Source of the DNA: Paenibacillus sp. JJ-223
GTDB taxonomy: Bacteria > Bacillota > Bacilli > Paenibacillales > Paenibacillaceae
Direction: 5' to 3'
Assembly (NCBI RefSeq): GCF_927798175.1
Contig: NZ_CAKMMP010000011.1
Location: 186,001 to 250,000 of the forward strand
Length of the DNA stretch: 64,000 nt
This document shows, one piece after another, positions 8,689-16,851 of this stretch. Under the pieces are notes generated by a model. The model was not told the DNA's origin, made no database searches, and was given only the letters and a program-made list of their open reading frames with translations. The first letter of the stretch is position 1; each line of letters opens with the position of its first letter. The position numbers and the translations under genes are program-made.

Positions 8689-9495
8689 ATGAAAATGCCA
8701 ACCCATGTCCCCTTCATCGATGCCCATCTTCATCTGGATCAATACACCCCGGCCGAACAGCAGGACATGCTTCGCTCCTTGCCTTCGCACCAGGTTGAAG
8801 CGGTCATCGCCGTCTCCATGCACCTTGCCTCCTCGCAGGCCACGATGGACCTGGCGGCCAGACATCCGCATGCTGTCTTTCCGGCCATCGGATTCCACCC
8901 GGAGCAGCCTCTACCTTCGCCGTCGGAAGCGGAGCAGCTGTTCGACTGGATCGAGCGCCGCATCGATCAGGCCGTTGCCATCGGCGAAGTAGGGCTTCCC
9001 TATTACAGCCGCCAGGAGGCGGAGCAAGCAGGGAAACCTTGGGACCAATCCGGCTACGTTTTGCTGCTCGAACGTTTCGTTCGGCTCGCCAAAAAGCACG
9101 ACAAACCGATCGTGCTGCATGCCGTGTACGAAGATGCCGATGTGGCTTGCGACCTGCTGGAGCAGTACCAAGTAAACAAGGCTCACTTCCATTGGTTCAA
9201 AGGCTCGCCGGAAACGATCCGGCGTATGGCGGACAACGGATACTACGTCTCTTTCACACCGGATATCGTATATGAAGAGGAGATTCAAGCACTGGCAAGG
9301 GTGTATCCTCCAGGACAGATCATGGCCGAAACGGACGGGCCCTGGCCGTTCGAGGGCCCTTTTGCAGGCAGGATGACGCATCCAGCCATGACAAGCCGCG
9401 TCGTTCAGGCGTGGTGCGAGATTACGGGAACGAAGCCGGAGGCGGCAGTACGCATTTTCTACGAAAATACGAAGCGCTTCTATCGTTTACCCTGA
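8689..9495 (+). CDS. TatD-like metal-dependent hydrolase
   Basis: 268 residues of the TatD amidohydrolase-like TIM barrel. Metal-binding motifs are the HxH in FIDAHLHLDQY, the Glu in VAIGEVGLPYY, His in KPIVLHAVYEDAD, His in KAHFHWFKGS and Asp in AETDGPWPFEG. TatD proteins are often nucleases, but the position as last gene of a TPP-controlled operon suggests a metabolic hydrolase acting on a thiamine-related compound. AGGAG at 8675-8679, 9 nt upstream, picks the ATG at 8689 over one at 8668. Confidence 0.85.
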   Translation: MKMPTHVPFIDAHLHLDQYTPAEQQDMLRSLPSHQVEAVIAVSMHLASSQATMDLAARHPHAVFPAIGFHPEQPLPSPSEAEQLFDWIERRIDQAVAIGEVGLPYYSRQEAEQAGKPWDQSGYVLLLERFVRLAKKHDKPIVLHAVYEDADVACDLLEQYQVNKAHFHWFKGSPETIRRMADNGYYVSFTPDIVYEEEIQALARVYPPGQIMAETDGPWPFEGPFAGRMTHPAMTSRVVQAWCEITGTKPEAAVRIFYENTKRFYRLP

Positions 9496-9553
9496 AAAAG
9501 GACCCCTAATTGGATGATCCAAGCCACTAGAGCAGGTCATATCTTCTACGCAA

Positions 9554-9586
9554 AAGAAGCCAGTCCACGAGGACTGGCTTCTTTAT
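9554..9586 (+). terminator. Terminator of the thiamine uptake operon
   Basis: AAGAAGCCAGTCC and GGACTGGCTTCTT form a long perfect stem with a 4-nt loop, followed by a T-rich stretch, about 60 bp after the TatD-like gene. Confidence 0.85.
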
Positions 9587-9712
9587 TATGCGGATGCTAT
9601 GTGCAGTGTCTTTGTTACATCTCATCCTCTATCCAAACAGGTTTGCTACTGAACGATATCTCACTCGCGTTCGCTGCCCGAATCTGCGCAACGAGCAACT
9701 TTCGGCAGTTTT

Positions 9713-10459
9713 TCACCGTTTTATAAACCCTTTGCCTTCAAGATATGTCTTCATTTGCAGCCTTGCCGGCTCCGTAAGACGTTTCGCCATCATTTCGGAC
9801 CATGTCGTCGAACGCTCGCCTTGGGTGCGCTCCTGCATATATGCTGCAAATGTTTCATCGTACTCTTTCATGCCTTGCAGCGTCTGTTCAGCCTGGTAGC
9901 GGCCATGGTGCAGCACCGCCTGCAGCGGCAGTCTTGGGCGAATGCCCGTATCTTGATCCGCTACGCCGATGCACATGCCATACACAGGGTATACGCCTTC
10001 AGGCAATCCCAGCAGTTCCGAAACTTCGCTGATCCGCGTACGAAGACCGCCGATATATACAATTCCGAATCCGAGCGACTCCGCCGCAAGCGCTGCGTTC
10101 TGGGAAGCAAGGGCCACGTCGATCGTCGCTACCATGAAATTTTCCATGCTATCTTCGAACGATTCTTTCTCCGGCGCATGTTGAACTGCGGCTTGCTTGA
10201 GACGATACAAATCCGCGCACCACACCAGGAAAACAGGGCATTGATCAATGTAAGCCTGGTTGCCCGCAAGCTCGGCCAGCTTCGCCTTCTGGTCTTTGTC
10301 GGTAACCGCAATAACCGTGTAAGCCTGCACATTGCTGGAGGTAGAAGCCATTTGACCCGCCGAAACGATGGCGGCCAATTGTTCCTCGCTAACCGGATCA
10401 GGCTTGTATTTCCGCACGGAGCGGTGCTTCATCATCAATTCAATGGTTTCGTTGTTCAT
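9713..10459 (-). CDS. NfsA-type NAD(P)H-dependent FMN nitroreductase
   Basis: About 248 residues of the NfsA/FRP flavin reductase group: FMN-binding HRSVRKYKPDPVSEEQL at the N-terminus, 'AGQMASTSSNVQAYTVI', 'DVALASQNAALAAESLGFGIVYIGGLR', and a C-terminal 'KRLTEPARLQMKTYLEGKGF' extension. Such enzymes reduce nitro compounds, quinones or free flavins with NAD(P)H. The ATG at 10459 has GGGAG 9 nt upstream, while the ATG at 10465 would have only 3 nt. The gene overlaps the end of the upstream TetR gene by about 20 bp, which suggests a regulator-enzyme operon. Confidence 0.9.
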   Translation of the reverse strand: MNNETIELMMKHRSVRKYKPDPVSEEQLAAIVSAGQMASTSSNVQAYTVIAVTDKDQKAKLAELAGNQAYIDQCPVFLVWCADLYRLKQAAVQHAPEKESFEDSMENFMVATIDVALASQNAALAAESLGFGIVYIGGLRTRISEVSELLGLPEGVYPVYGMCIGVADQDTGIRPRLPLQAVLHHGRYQAEQTLQGMKEYDETFAAYMQERTQGERSTTWSEMMAKRLTEPARLQMKTYLEGKGFIKR

Positions 10460-11054
10460 GCTCATTCACTCCCAATCCTCGTAATACAAACTCGACGGTC
10501 TGTTCCACTAGCTTCTCCGGATCGACATTCGGGTAGTCCAGCATAAATCGTGTGTTATGGGCCCTTTTGTGGGCAAGCGCCACGCTTAATACCTGAAGCA
10601 TGCCATATGTGGCCGACTCGATGCGGAATACTCCCTGCTCCTTGCCTCTTTCTAACAATTCGGTCAGCTTGGTCCAGATCGGCTCCAGGAAACGAATGAC
10701 GGAAGCGGCGCGGTTGGTCCGCAGCGCCATCTCCAATTGCACGATATCACTCATGTCCCGGTCCGACAGGGTGAACCTGACAATCTCGCCGATGACGAGA
10801 CTTACCCCCTCGGCTGGTGACATGGACTGAATGATCTCATCCAAATCATCCGGAATACGGATCAGGAAATAACGTTCGAACAGCGCTTCAAACACTTTCT
10901 CTTTGCCGCCAAAATGATACGAAACGAGCGAAATATTCGCTCCCGCCTCGTCGCAGATCTGCCGCACGCTCGTCCCGTCATATCCCTGCTGGGCAAAGAG
11001 CTTCTTCGCTGCCACCAAAATCCTCGTTTTGATATCCAATTCCGGTTCCGTCAT
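10440..11054 (-). CDS. TetR/AcrR family transcriptional regulator
   Basis: 204 residues. The N-terminal TetR helix-turn-helix is clear: 'TRILVAAKKLFAQQGYDGTSVRQICDEAGANISLVSYHFGGKEKVFEALFERYF'. The C-terminal part is a ligand-binding helical domain of unknown ligand. It is translationally coupled to the nitroreductase downstream and lies about 230 bp after the YhgE-type gene on the same strand, so it may control either or both. The palindrome upstream of the YhgE-type gene is a candidate operator. Confidence 0.9.
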   Translation of the reverse strand: MTEPELDIKTRILVAAKKLFAQQGYDGTSVRQICDEAGANISLVSYHFGGKEKVFEALFERYFLIRIPDDLDEIIQSMSPAEGVSLVIGEIVRFTLSDRDMSDIVQLEMALRTNRAASVIRFLEPIWTKLTELLERGKEQGVFRIESATYGMLQVLSVALAHKRAHNTRFMLDYPNVDPEKLVEQTVEFVLRGLGVNEHEQRNH

Positions 11055-11202
11055 TCCGTTCTCTCCCCTTGTCCGTTCTATTCAAGCGCCCGGCACGCTC
11101 GGACTGCATGCCTGATCTCTACCTGTTATTATGAAAGTTTGTGTCAAAAAGTGCAAGGCATGTCATGTGCCGTTTCCGCAAAGCCAACACTCCAGAACAG
11201 GC

Positions 11203-11233
11203 GAACACCCCGATGAATTCCATCGGGGTGTTC
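11203..11233. terminator. Strong hairpin between YhgE-type and TetR genes
   Basis: GAACACCCCGATG and CATCGGGGTGTTC form a perfect 13-bp stem with a 5-nt loop. It lies 55 bp downstream of the YhgE-type stop on the minus strand. There is no T-run on either side, so it may be an RNA-stabilising or weak termination structure. Confidence 0.55.
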
Positions 11234-11287
11234 GGTCGATCGCAGCGATGAGGGTATCTGCATCTGCGTCGCATGCCTTCATTTTAC

Positions 11288-12448
11288 TTAACCGTTAACC
11301 GGTGCCGGGTTTGGCGCTACTGCAGGCATACGGCCTTTTTTGAGCAACGTCGCCAGCAAGGACAGCGCCACCGCAACGACCAGAATGATCGCAATCGTTC
11401 CTGCGGCCGCCTGTGCTCCGGGACCGCCGAGCTGAACGCTCAGAATGCCCTGTACCGCATATGTGGCTGGTAAATATTGTCCCAAACCGCTGTAGAACCC
11501 GTTCAGCAGTTCACGCGGCACCATCGCGCCGGAAGACACCAGCTGCAGGGACAGCGAGATAATGTTGAACACACTTCCTGCCGGTCCGAACAGGATCAGG
11601 AAAAATTGGGAGAAGAACATAAATGTGCACAGGAACAATGCCTGGAACATCCAGAACGCGATAAAGCCTTGTTCGAATTGTCCCCCGAGGGCCACGATCA
11701 GAGAGGAACCAACAAGGGATACAAGCAGCGCGGATCCGATGTTAATGATCACTCTTGCCCCGAACAGCGACAGGCGCGAATGCATCGCTGCCAGCATGCC
11801 CATGGCTCCTTGCACGTTCATTCCCATGATCATTGCTCCCACATAGGAAGCCAGCACCATCATCATCGGCACCATTTGGTTATTCATGCCGTTCACCTGA
11901 TTGATGGATGTCGTTGTTCCCTCCACGCGGGAAGTCAACGAAGCGGCTGCCGAAGCCGCTTGGTCGGCAGGTGCGCCGGAAGCGGTCAATACCGCTTGAA
12001 CGCCTTGTGCAGATGCCTGTTTGTTGATCGTGTTGGTCACGCTTTGGGAAACGCCTTGCATCATGCTTTTGATCGTAACCGGGTTTGCTTCGTTAAGCGT
12101 GTACTTGATCTGTGCCGTGGAGCCCGGCGTTTGAAGCACCTCGTTGAATCCGGCCGGGATGTCAAGCACCATGTGCACCTTATGATGCTCCAGTTGGTCC
12201 AGCGCCTCGGCGCTGCTCAGATTGGCCACGGTGTGGAAAGGAAGCGTTTGGGCCAAGCTGTCTGCAATCCCTTGGGATTGCGTGCCGTCCTCATTGACGA
12301 TGGCTACCGTCAGTTCTTTCGTTCGATCATTGACGCCGGAGTAAGCCGTCATCCAGATCACGCTGAAAATGACTTGGAACATCAACGCCGTCACAATGCC
12401 GATAATGACTGGCGGTTTCTTTAAAAGAGCGCGTAAAGCTCGCAGCAT
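11288..12448 (-). CDS. YhgE/Pip-type ABC-2 family membrane protein
   Basis: 386 residues. One N-terminal transmembrane helix (about residues 14-36) is followed by a large extracytoplasmic segment containing 'TVAIVNEDGTQSQGIADSLAQTLPF' and 'HHKVHMVLDIPAGFNEVLQ', then five or six C-terminal helices. This is the layout of YhgE/Pip/ABC-2 exporter-like proteins, often found with TetR regulators and sometimes linked to drug tolerance or secretion. No ATPase gene is adjacent. A 35-bp palindrome precedes it, so repression by the neighbouring TetR protein is plausible. Confidence 0.85.
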   Translation of the reverse strand: MLRALRALLKKPPVIIGIVTALMFQVIFSVIWMTAYSGVNDRTKELTVAIVNEDGTQSQGIADSLAQTLPFHTVANLSSAEALDQLEHHKVHMVLDIPAGFNEVLQTPGSTAQIKYTLNEANPVTIKSMMQGVSQSVTNTINKQASAQGVQAVLTASGAPADQAASAAASLTSRVEGTTTSINQVNGMNNQMVPMMMVLASYVGAMIMGMNVQGAMGMLAAMHSRLSLFGARVIINIGSALLVSLVGSSLIVALGGQFEQGFIAFWMFQALFLCTFMFFSQFFLILFGPAGSVFNIISLSLQLVSSGAMVPRELLNGFYSGLGQYLPATYAVQGILSVQLGGPGAQAAAGTIAIILVVAVALSLLATLLKKGRMPAVAPNPAPVNG

Positions 12449-12486
12449 AAAGTTTGTCCTCCATCGGATATTTAGTTTTACATTGA

Positions 12487-12521
12487 TTTAAACAATCGTT
12501 TGAATCAAACAGTCGTTTAAA
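12487..12521. promoter_or_regulatory. 35-bp palindrome, putative TetR operator
   Basis: Arms TTTAAAC and GTTTAAA enclose an inner GTTTGA-A-TCAAAC palindrome. Equivalently, there are two AAAC(A)xTCGTTT half-repeats 16 bp apart. The element begins 39 bp upstream of the YhgE-type start codon, in the promoter zone. The symmetry is direct observation; assignment to the neighbouring TetR protein is inference. Confidence 0.65.
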
Positions 12522-12641
12522 ATTTTAAATGGAGTTGTCTGTATTGTCAACCCGGTTTTCTGAAAGATGCAGAAATACACACTAGCATTTTCATTAAAAA
12601 ACGGAGATCAACTGTCTGGCATCTCAACCTTGCGAACAGAT

Positions 12642-12674
12642 AAAAATGCACGGTCCGTCTTGGCGGGCCGTGCA
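12642..12674 (-). terminator. Terminator of copA
   Basis: On the minus strand GCACGGCCCG and CGGACCGTGC form a 10-bp stem (one mismatch) with a short loop, followed by ATTTTTAT. It sits about 60 bp after the copA stop. Confidence 0.85.
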
Positions 12675-12733
12675 AAGTGCTCACATCTATTTCAGGTTTC
12701 TGTATTCATCAAGCCAAAAGAACCACCGCGACG

Positions 12734-15256
12734 TTACCCGGCACGCCGCTGGAGCTTCATACGCTGCAAGCGCAACGCGTTCAGCACGACCGATACCGAA
12801 CTGAATGCCATTGCTGCTCCGGCCAGCCAAGGAGCCAAGAAACCGGCCGCAGCGATCGGGATGCCCAGCACGTTGTACCCGAGCGCCCAGAACAAGTTCT
12901 GCTTGATGTTGCCCATCGTGCGGCGGCTCATCTCGATCGCGTCGGCGATGCTGTTCAGATCGCCGCGCATCAGCGTGATGTCGGCCGCTTCCATCGCTAC
13001 ATCCGTCCCCGTTCCGATCGCCATGCCGATATCGGCCGTAGCAAGCGCAGGCGCATCATTGATGCCATCGCCGACCATGGCGACCTTGCGGCCGCTTTCC
13101 TGCAGCTTCTTCACTTCCGCAGCCTTGCCCTCAGGCAGGACTTCGGCGAGAATGTGCTTGATGCCCGCTTGTGCCGCCACGGCGCGGGCGGTACGCTCGT
13201 TGTCGCCCGTAATCATAATGACATCAATCCCCATCGCATGCAGACGACCGACGGCCTCACGGGACGTTTCCTTGATCGTATCCGCAACGGCAACGATGCC
13301 TGCCCATTGACCGTCCACCGCGACAAGCATTGCCGTGCGCCCTTGCTCTTCAAGCTCGTGCATACGCTGCAGGGCCTGCTCCGGCACGTTCACCTGAGCA
13401 TCGGCAAGCAAACGGCGGGTCCCCACCAGCACCTGCCGGCCACCTGCCACTGCATGTATACCGTATCCGGGTATGTTTTCAAATTGTTCCGCTTGTCCAG
13501 GTTCCAAGCCCTTGCCCCGGATTCCTTCTACAATGGCTTCCGCCAAAGGATGCTCGGATCCTTGCTCCGCGGCGCCTACCAGTTCCAACAGCTCGGGCTC
13601 GTGCCAGTCCCCGGCAGCAACCACGTCCGTCAGCACCGGTTTACCCTCGGTAACCGTGCCCGTTTTGTCCAGCACGACCGTTTGAATCTGCTGCGCGGTT
13701 TCCAGGTATTCGCCTCCCTTAAACAGGATGCCGAACTCCGCTGCCCGTCCCGAACCGGCCATGACGGACGTCGGCGTGGCAAGCCCAAGGGCGCAGGGGC
13801 AGGCAATAACCAGAACGGCAATGGCTTTTTCCAGCGAACCCGCAAAATCTCCGGGACTGACGAAGAAATACCAAATCAGCAGCGTCAACGCCGCAATGCC
13901 GACAACGATCGGCACGAATATGCCTGATATTACGTCCGCAATGCGTTGGATCGGCGCTTTGGAGCCTTGTGCCTGCTCAACGACTTTGATGATTTGCGAG
14001 AGTGCCGTATCCGATCCGACCCGAGTGGCCCGCAGCCGCAATACGCCATTTTTGTTCAGCGTGGCACCCGTAACCGGATCGCCCGGTTGTTTGTCGACCG
14101 GCAAGCTCTCCCCGCTCAGCATGGACTCGTCGACCGACGAACGTCCCTCTTCCACCACGCCGTCGACCGGGATGCTGTCGCCCGGCTTGACGATCACCAG
14201 ATCGCCAACGGCAACATAAGCGGAGGGAATGACAACTTCCTTGCCGTCGCGAAGCACCCGCGCTTCGCGCGGAGCAAGCTCGATCAGGCTTTTGATCGCC
14301 TGAGAGGAGCGTCCTTTGGCGACCGCTTCAAACCATTTGCCGAGCAAAATTAACGTAATCAGAATGGCGCTCGTCTCATAATACAGTTCAACCGAAGGGA
14401 CGGCGACCGCCGTACCCATTCCGCCATGGTCCATAGCCGGCTGAGTCCCGTATCCACTGCTCAGGGTCAGATATAAACTGTAGAAAAAAGCTGCGCTCGT
14501 TCCCAGCGCAACGAGTACATCCATGTTCGCGCTGCCGCCCCGCAGTGCTTTATACGCTCCGACATAGAACTGCCAGCCGATCACGAATTGTACCGGTGCT
14601 GCCAGCAGCAGCTGGAACCAAGGGTTCATGAACAAATCGGGCACCCAGATCCAGGATGTAAATGAGAAATGACCGACCATCGCCCAGAGCAAAGGAATGG
14701 ACAGCAGGGCAGAAACGATCCACTTCCATTTTTTGCGCTGCAATTCGCGTTCGCGGACAGACTGGTGTTCTTGCTCGCCCTGCTGCACTTCAGCGCCATA
14801 ACCGAGGTGTTTGATCTTGGCCATGATGTCGGACGGCTTCAACGTGCCGGCGGCATATTCCACATGCGCCGTCTCCAGCGCAAGATTGACGTTTGCCCGC
14901 GATACGCCGGGCAAGCGGGACAATCCTTTCTCGATGCGGGCTGAGCAAGCGGCACAGGTCATGCCCGTGATGTTCAGGTCCAGCGATTCCGAGGCGGTGC
15001 CGTAACCCAGTGCCTCTACCTTGTCGCGCAAGCTGGAGACGTCCACCATTTTCGGATCATACGAAATCGTCGCTTGCTCCGTGGCCAAATTCACGTTGGC
15101 CTGATTCACGCCCTCCATCCGGGACAATCCCTTTTCGATCCGGCTCGAACAAGCCGCGCAAGTCATGCCGATAATCTGCAGCGTGGTCTGTACTCCAACC
15201 GGAGACGTCAGCGCATTCGAATCTTGATCGCTTGCCGTTGTCGATGATTTAACCAT
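12734..15256 (-). CDS. copA: Copper-exporting P1B-type ATPase CopA
   Basis: 840 residues. Two N-terminal heavy-metal-associated domains carry GMTCAAC (Cys33/36 and Cys101/104). The P-type ATPase core follows with eight membrane helices, the transmembrane CPC motif in VIACPCALGLATPTS, phosphorylation motif DKTGTVTEGKP, the HP motif in SEHPLAEAI and hinge GDGINDAPALA. It pumps Cu(I) out of the cytoplasm, receiving it from CopZ. It is downstream of csoR and copZ on the same strand and has its own CsoR box 29 bp upstream of the start. Confidence 0.96.
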   Translation of the reverse strand: MVKSSTTASDQDSNALTSPVGVQTTLQIIGMTCAACSSRIEKGLSRMEGVNQANVNLATEQATISYDPKMVDVSSLRDKVEALGYGTASESLDLNITGMTCAACSARIEKGLSRLPGVSRANVNLALETAHVEYAAGTLKPSDIMAKIKHLGYGAEVQQGEQEHQSVRERELQRKKWKWIVSALLSIPLLWAMVGHFSFTSWIWVPDLFMNPWFQLLLAAPVQFVIGWQFYVGAYKALRGGSANMDVLVALGTSAAFFYSLYLTLSSGYGTQPAMDHGGMGTAVAVPSVELYYETSAILITLILLGKWFEAVAKGRSSQAIKSLIELAPREARVLRDGKEVVIPSAYVAVGDLVIVKPGDSIPVDGVVEEGRSSVDESMLSGESLPVDKQPGDPVTGATLNKNGVLRLRATRVGSDTALSQIIKVVEQAQGSKAPIQRIADVISGIFVPIVVGIAALTLLIWYFFVSPGDFAGSLEKAIAVLVIACPCALGLATPTSVMAGSGRAAEFGILFKGGEYLETAQQIQTVVLDKTGTVTEGKPVLTDVVAAGDWHEPELLELVGAAEQGSEHPLAEAIVEGIRGKGLEPGQAEQFENIPGYGIHAVAGGRQVLVGTRRLLADAQVNVPEQALQRMHELEEQGRTAMLVAVDGQWAGIVAVADTIKETSREAVGRLHAMGIDVIMITGDNERTARAVAAQAGIKHILAEVLPEGKAAEVKKLQESGRKVAMVGDGINDAPALATADIGMAIGTGTDVAMEAADITLMRGDLNSIADAIEMSRRTMGNIKQNLFWALGYNVLGIPIAAAGFLAPWLAGAAMAFSSVSVVLNALRLQRMKLQRRAG

Positions 15257-15284
15257 AACACAGTCTCCTTTCCCTATTCCAGAA

Positions 15285-15301
15285 ATACCCCTAAGGGGTA
15301 T
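15285..15301. promoter_or_regulatory. CsoR operator upstream of copA
   Basis: ATACCCCT-A-AGGGGTAT, a perfect palindrome of the G/C-tract type bound by copper-sensing CsoR repressors, lies between copZ and copA. Confidence 0.85.
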
Positions 15302-15392
15302 AAAACAAGCCGAAATCCGGGCTTAAACGCCCGCTTCCGACTCTCTTAAGGGAAGCTGCGCTTAAACCCAATACGATCGCTTATTGCTTAAC

Positions 15393-15593
15393 TTAGGCTA
15401 CGTCATAACCTTGATCTTCAATCGCTGCCTTAATTTGTTCCACGCTCACGCTTTGCTCGTCGTATTCCACAGCAACGGTTCCCGCTGCCAGATCAACCTG
15501 GCCTTTCGCTCCTACACTTTTAACGGCTTCCTCTACGGATTTGACGCAATGGTTGCAAGACATGCCTGCAACGTTCAATGTGATGTTGGACAT
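15393..15593 (-). CDS. copZ: Copper chaperone CopZ
   Basis: 66-residue single HMA domain with the Cu(I)-binding motif MSCNHC near the N-terminus and the typical betaalphabetabetaalphabeta length. It shuttles Cu(I) to CopA in the cytoplasm. AAGGAGG 8 nt upstream supports the ATG at 15593. It lies 27 bp after csoR and about 135 bp before copA. Confidence 0.95.
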   Translation of the reverse strand: MSNITLNVAGMSCNHCVKSVEEAVKSVGAKGQVDLAAGTVAVEYDEQSVSVEQIKAAIEDQGYDVA

Positions 15594-15620
15594 CGTTCAT
15601 TCCTCCTTAGTATATATTCA

Positions 15621-16025
15621 TCATTTCATGAGCTTTCTGACCGTAACAAGCAATTCGTCTACAACCTCATGCTCTCCGGCCTGAATGCGTTCGACGATGC
15701 AGCTCTTCATATGCCCTTCCAACAGCAGCTTGCCGACCGAGCTCAATGCGGATTGCGCTGCAGCGATTTGCGTAAGCACATCGTCGCAATACGTATCCTT
15801 CTCAATCAGCCCTTTGATCCCGCGAATCTGCCCCTCCACGCGGTTCAAGCGGGAAATGAGATTGCTCTTCATCTCCTGGGAATGATGGCTCTTGCGAACC
15901 GGTTTCCCGTCTGGTCCCGGCGTATGACAGGCATTTGCCTGCGTTTCCGGCAGCGAACCTTCTTGCCCCGCTGCGGTTACCGCCCTTTCCATCTCTTCAT
16001 GGGGATGGCTCTGATGTTCCATCAT
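15621..16025 (-). CDS. csoR: Copper-sensing transcriptional repressor CsoR
   Basis: 134 residues, DUF156 all-helical repressor. The copper ligands of the family are present: Cys in KDTYCDDVL and His-x3-Cys in EGHMKSC. The helix 'LISRLNRVEGQIRGIKGLIE' is the conserved DNA-binding face. An N-terminal extension of about 50 residues contains extra His (HQSHPHEE, SHHSQ) beyond the usual core. Start chosen at ATG 16025 because AAAAGGGG lies 5 nt upstream; a GTG at 16031 would overlap the ribosome binding site. Cu(I) binding should release it from its two operators. Confidence 0.94.
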   Translation of the reverse strand: MMEHQSHPHEEMERAVTAAGQEGSLPETQANACHTPGPDGKPVRKSHHSQEMKSNLISRLNRVEGQIRGIKGLIEKDTYCDDVLTQIAAAQSALSSVGKLLLEGHMKSCIVERIQAGEHEVVDELLVTVRKLMK

Positions 16026-16064
16026 GAACACCCCTTTTCAAATGATTTCTGAATTCAATATAAC

Positions 16065-16081
16065 ATACCCCATAGGGGTAT
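16065..16081. promoter_or_regulatory. CsoR operator upstream of csoR
   Basis: ATACCCC-ATA-GGGGTAT, a palindrome matching the one before copA, lies 39 bp upstream of csoR. It implies autoregulation of csoR-copZ. Confidence 0.85.
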
Positions 16082-16134
16082 TCAAGCCCTATTTCTTCTC
16101 GCTATCAATTGTTCATCATTTCTTCATGAGGGGC

Positions 16135-16623
16135 TTACGTTCGCAAAATATATTCCATTCTGCTGCTGCGGACGGCGAAACCAAGTTTCTCGTAAAAAGT
16201 CTGCGCTCCCTCGTTGAACGACGATACCGTCAACTCCACGCTGTCTGCCTGAAGCTCCTTGCCCAGTTCGATCAGTTCTGTCATGATTCGCTGCCCGACG
16301 CCTTTTCCCTGCCACTTTCGATCCACGACAACTTCGTTGATATACAGCATATCCCGGTCAAGCAGCACATTCAGGTTCCGAATCTGCTGCCATTGGGCGC
16401 TGGCAAATCCGACGATCTCCCCCGCTTCAAGATCCTCAGCAACGAATAGGTATCGGGTATCCTTTTCGAGCCACTCCTCATACTCGCCCGGCTCCAAGCG
16501 GGGCTGAAGGGCCCGATAGATATCCGATCTCTCTTTGACGTGTTGTTCATGCAACTCATCCATTAACGCGGAAATGCCGATATAATCTTTAACCCTGGCA
16601 CGTCGAATCAAGAGCTTGTCCAT
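16135..16623 (-). CDS. GNAT family N-acetyltransferase
   Basis: 162 residues with a full GNAT fold. The acetyl-CoA pyrophosphate-binding motif is DRKWQGKGVGQRIMTELIELGKE, preceded by 'MLYINEVVVD' and followed by 'VELTVSSFNEGAQTFYEKLGF'. The substrate is unknown. It lies just upstream of the csoR promoter on the same strand but is not obviously part of the copper system. Confidence 0.9.
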   Translation of the reverse strand: MDKLLIRRARVKDYIGISALMDELHEQHVKERSDIYRALQPRLEPGEYEEWLEKDTRYLFVAEDLEAGEIVGFASAQWQQIRNLNVLLDRDMLYINEVVVDRKWQGKGVGQRIMTELIELGKELQADSVELTVSSFNEGAQTFYEKLGFAVRSSRMEYILRT

Positions 16624-16851
16624 AAACTAATGCCACCTCGCCACTTGTTTCCATGATTATACATTACCGGTTGGCAAGGTGCCCAGACGTGTCATAACAC
16701 CATAAAAACGTTACCTTCTGATGAAATGATCCAAAAAATCGACACTTACCTATTCCAAACCTTCATTTTTTGTATAAAAATGAAGGAAGTGCTCGAATGA
16801 TGACGAAAATCATACAAGTACCATGGAAAAACATAACGGGGATTGACGTAA

